Of a DNA stretch of 64,000 nt, positions 61,746 through 64,000 are shown piece by piece. The position numbers and the translations under genes were made by a program. Where the stretch lies: positions 62,001-126,000 of the forward strand of contig JBGVLZ010000086.1 in NCBI GenBank assembly GCA_045124505.1, given 5' to 3'. The DNA comes from RGIG7213 sp045124505. Its GTDB lineage: Bacteria > Bacillota > Clostridia > Oscillospirales > CAG-272. Numbering within the stretch: position 1 is the stretch's first letter; the number at the start of each line of letters is the position of its first letter. Below the pieces are notes generated by a model. That model saw nothing but the letters and a program-made list of their open reading frames with translations, was not told where the DNA came from and did no database searches.

Positions 61746-62907
61746 CGTCTTCCACCGCCTTTACCATGAAAAATGTGGGAAGATATCTCGGCTTTGTGAA
61801 TGCCTTGTACTTATTTACAACACCGAGCTTCTGATATTCGTCAAGCTCACTTTCATCCACATTGTATTTTTCCGCATAATCCGCATAATACATCATCGCA
61901 GATGAGCCGCCGTCAAGCATACCTGCACAGACAGCGCCGTATTTCAGCATAAGATTTATAACGTCATCTCTCGTTGCGCCGAGCGAATTTGCCGTTCTTC
62001 CGTCGGTAACTATCATAATTACCGCACCGTCAGCCCTCTGTCCTATCGCTGTACGCTGTGCAACGCCAAGATCTCCGCTTCCCGTATACGCTATCGTTGA
62101 ACCGTTTACAGTCTCAATAAGTGCGTTTCCCTTTTGGAAGGAAACGCCGTCACGAATTCGGAGGGACTTGACCTCAGCTTCGGTGATTCCCTCTTTTACA
62201 ACGAGCTTGTTATCAGCATCGAAGCCTATAAATGTACGCTTCAAACCGTCATTCCACACTATTTTGCCATTTGACACCGTCATACCCATGGGTGTCGCAC
62301 CCGAGCCCATGCCGCCGCTATCCTCAAATTCGCCTGCATTTATTGCGGCAACTGCGCCCTGACGCTCTGCGGCGACGTATATTCTTTCACCTCGTTTTGC
62401 CGATGAAAAATTATTCGACGACACACCTGTATAAACCCTTGTCGGGTCTTTGACAAGCATAACATATGCTTTGAATGTGCTTCTTACAACGATATCGAGA
62501 ATGATGCCGTCTTCATTACCTTCCCATTCGTCAGCTGTGACATCTCCAGTACCGTTTTGTTCTTCATCGGGATCATCCGGGATTATATCCTCAAAATCAA
62601 CCTCTTCTATAACACGTTCACCGCTTTTGTCAAGTATCGACTGCACAGTTGCATCATCAAGAAAAAGTCCCGGCACCCATTTTGTGGCACTTGCCTGAAG
62701 TGCGGACAGCACAAGCATATCTCTTGCTGTTTCGCTCGGACCGTCAGCAACTGTTTTGCAAACGCTTGCAAGCGCAAACACGGCAAGAATAGCCAAAACA
62801 AGTACAACAATGAGTATTTTGAAGAATACCTGCCAGATAAATCCTAAAACCTCATTTTTTGAGGTTTTGCCGTTTTTTGGTTTAATATTGTTATTGTTAT
62901 CTGTCAT
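61738..62907 (-). CDS. Phosphodiester glycosidase family (NAGPA/DUF2233) membrane protein
   Basis: 389 residues. N-terminal membrane helix (residues ~28-52). Phosphodiester glycosidase motifs: AINAGEFEDSGGMGSGATPMGMTVSNGKIVW, VIMIVTDGRTANSLGATRDDVINLMLKYGAVCAGMLDGGSSAMM (the DGGSS catalytic-type signature). Related to lysosomal 'uncovering enzyme' and bacterial exopolysaccharide proteins. Probably acts on a surface glycan phosphodiester. Confidence 0.87.
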   Translation of the reverse strand: MTDNNNNIKPKNGKTSKNEVLGFIWQVFFKILIVVLVLAILAVFALASVCKTVADGPSETARDMLVLSALQASATKWVPGLFLDDATVQSILDKSGERVIEEVDFEDIIPDDPDEEQNGTGDVTADEWEGNEDGIILDIVVRSTFKAYVMLVKDPTRVYTGVSSNNFSSAKRGERIYVAAERQGAVAAINAGEFEDSGGMGSGATPMGMTVSNGKIVWNDGLKRTFIGFDADNKLVVKEGITEAEVKSLRIRDGVSFQKGNALIETVNGSTIAYTGSGDLGVAQRTAIGQRADGAVIMIVTDGRTANSLGATRDDVINLMLKYGAVCAGMLDGGSSAMMYYADYAEKYNVDESELDEYQKLGVVNKYKAFTKPRYLPTFFMVKAVEDGE

Positions 62908-62918
62908 AAAATCCCGCT

Positions 62919-63386
62919 TTATTTTTTATTTCTTAAGTAATCTGCTATACGCTTTACAAAGCCTATCCTGTAAAGCACCATTTTAAAATTCGTTACCCAG
63001 CTTGAGCATCTGCTTTTTCTGACTATTTTCTTTACTTGCTTGAAATATTCTTCGCTCTCAATGTCAACCTTGACACCGTCATTGTAGAGCTCCTTCATAA
63101 CACCGACAATAAGATCGTCAGTTACTCCATGCTCCCATTTTTTCTGGTTGTCACCGCAGAAAATATAGTCATTTTTTCTGACCTTCACAACACGGTGAAG
63201 AACGTATTGCCCTGTCGGTCTGTGAAAAAGAGCAACATCGTACTTTTTCAGTCTGCCTTCATTTGGCACTATCAAAACCGTGGAATGCCCCTGACGTATA
63301 AAAGGAAGCATGCTTATGCCCATGGTCTGTGTGACATAAATACCGTCTCTTTTTATATATGCTTCTATATTATTTCCTGTTATCAT
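62919..63386 (-). CDS. S24/S26-type (signal-peptidase-like) peptidase
   Basis: 155 residues. The catalytic-Ser segment TMGISMLPFIRQGHSTVLI and the later strand KYDVALFHRP...YVLHRVVKV fit the S24/S26 fold. The usual Lys is near residue 50. A C-terminal basic helix may contact the membrane. Its stop/start overlaps the next gene by 4 bases. In related genomes this pair belongs to peptide or polysaccharide export loci (family recollection). Confidence 0.8.
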   Translation of the reverse strand: MITGNNIEAYIKRDGIYVTQTMGISMLPFIRQGHSTVLIVPNEGRLKKYDVALFHRPTGQYVLHRVVKVRKNDYIFCGDNQKKWEHGVTDDLIVGVMKELYNDGVKVDIESEEYFKQVKKIVRKSRCSSWVTNFKMVLYRIGFVKRIADYLRNKK

Positions 63387-64000
63387 ATTTCCTCCGATTC
63401 GATAATTCCAAGACTTGCAAACAGTGAAATACGTTCTTTTTCCTCAGCTGTAAGTTCATTTTCCGACTTTACATCTGCGGAAAGCTCCCCCTGTTTAAAC
63501 AAAGACACACCGTAAAACAGCCACGCAAACCATGCCGGAATGCGTAAAAGCGGATTTTTTGCAAACGGAAATTTCGCAATAAGCCTTTCCTTTTCAGGAA
63601 AAACAGAACTGATAATACGTTTGAATTGGTATTTTCTGAGATTTTTTTTGTATTCATTACTTCCCGATTTATTTTTCGCTTTCAGGCTTCCGTAAAGGCG
63701 GAAAACGGAATATCCGTCATCACGTTCTTTACCTATCCAACCGCCCTGTTCAATATCGTTCAAAAATTTTTCTTTTGTTTCGCCGTCAACACGGACAAAG
63801 TCGGGAAGCTCCGATTTTGTAAAACCAAAGTAATCGACACCGCAAGTCATAACAGCGTTGTATATTCCTCTGTACGAAAATCTGTCGAGATATTCAAAAT
63901 ATTCATCAAATTTTATTTCGTTTTTGTGCGATGCACAATATATCAGAATATCATAGATCTGCCGTATACTTGTACCGCCTCTTATAAAATGCTGTATCAT
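63383..64000 (-). CDS. Nucleotidyltransferase family (NTP_transf_5-like), 5' part missing
   Basis: C-terminal 205 residues of a longer gene; its beginning lies beyond the right window edge. The segment starting HFIRGGTSIRQIYDILIYC is typical of the C-terminal half of the uncharacterised-nucleotidyltransferase family often encoded with S24/S26-type peptidases. The catalytic domain is outside the window. It overlaps the peptidase gene by 4 bases, so both are co-transcribed. Confidence 0.7.
   Translation of the reverse strand: MIQHFIRGGTSIRQIYDILIYCASHKNEIKFDEYFEYLDRFSYRGIYNAVMTCGVDYFGFTKSELPDFVRVDGETKEKFLNDIEQGGWIGKERDDGYSVFRLYGSLKAKNKSGSNEYKKNLRKYQFKRIISSVFPEKERLIAKFPFAKNPLLRIPAWFAWLFYGVSLFKQGELSADVKSENELTAEEKERISLFASLGIIESEEI

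Noticed and set aside
1..64000. tRNA or rRNA genes
   Set aside because: No TpsiC-arm-like GGTTCGA pattern with matching acceptor stem or rRNA segment was found by eye; a tRNAscan run would be decisive.

Overview
The window reads as the chromosome of a low-to-moderate G+C Gram-positive bacterium of the class Clostridia, most likely an Oscillospiraceae/Ruminococcaceae-type gut or rumen anaerobe. This is inferred from gene content and style. It has the SepF/DivIVA division module, a CarD-family regulator, ArgJ-type cyclic arginine synthesis, many TTGACA/TATAAT promoters with 16-17 bp spacers, AGGAGG-type ribosome sites, and short palindromic intergenic repeats of a kind I associate with this group. 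No rRNA, tRNA, prophage, complete insertion sequence or CRISPR array was seen.

Layout. 1-1985 (minus): end of lepA and start of hemW, overlapping. 2094-5281 (plus): two tandem, separately promoted paralogous solute-binding lipoproteins with no permease genes. 5282-5981: a 700-bp repeat island in which two copies of a ~170-bp direct repeat flank a DNA segment that folds as a perfect four-way junction. 5982-16731 (minus): a P-loop protein, pgi, a D,D-carboxypeptidase, an HPr/Crh-like protein without the catalytic His, an RNA methylase coupled to an Anabaena-sensory-rhodopsin-transducer-family protein, murI-ddl-prmC-DUF1385, galK and a HEPN/MNT pair. 17305-25837 (minus): the division and envelope operon miaA - HlyD-like - tldD - tldE - yggS - sepF - divIVA - lspA - rluD. 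25898-32407 (minus): a cytidylate-kinase-like protein, a 330-bp hairpin-rich element, secG, a TIM-barrel isomerase, cca, and an ABC-2 exporter under a palindromic operator.

32441-33447: an XRE regulator flanked by two unannotated micro-genes for 26- and 30-residue membrane peptides. Each micro-gene has its own consensus promoter and strong ribosome site. The regulator gene has repeated TTGCATA operator-like sites placed to act on both its own promoter and a peptide promoter. 33557-37645 (minus): an envelope-glycan operon nagZ-like - membrane sugar dehydratase - vanZ-like - PIG-L deacetylase. 37737-43256 (plus): mnmE-tyrA-aroB-aroA-aroC. 43364-54976 (plus): the arginine operon argG-C-J-B-D-F-carA-carB with a candidate ArgR site. 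Its last gene is an in-frame carB-dapF fusion of 1346 codons, and argH is absent. 55235-64000: a PH-domain protein, a lipoprotein, ackA, tmcAL, a CarD-like regulator, coaD, a phosphodiester-glycosidase operon, and an S26-like peptidase with a nucleotidyltransferase gene cut by the window end.

Most interesting: (1) a three-copy structured element (33062-33135, 55030-55124, 56859-56948) whose helices differ in sequence between copies but stay paired, which is strong covariation evidence within one genome; (2) the XRE/micro-peptide locus; (3) the carB-dapF fusion; (4) the four-way-junction repeat island; (5) the 26789-27122 element, which may be an IscB/HEARO-type omega RNA or a non-autonomous IS200/IS605-like element. 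All functional statements come from reading motifs; no database search was run.
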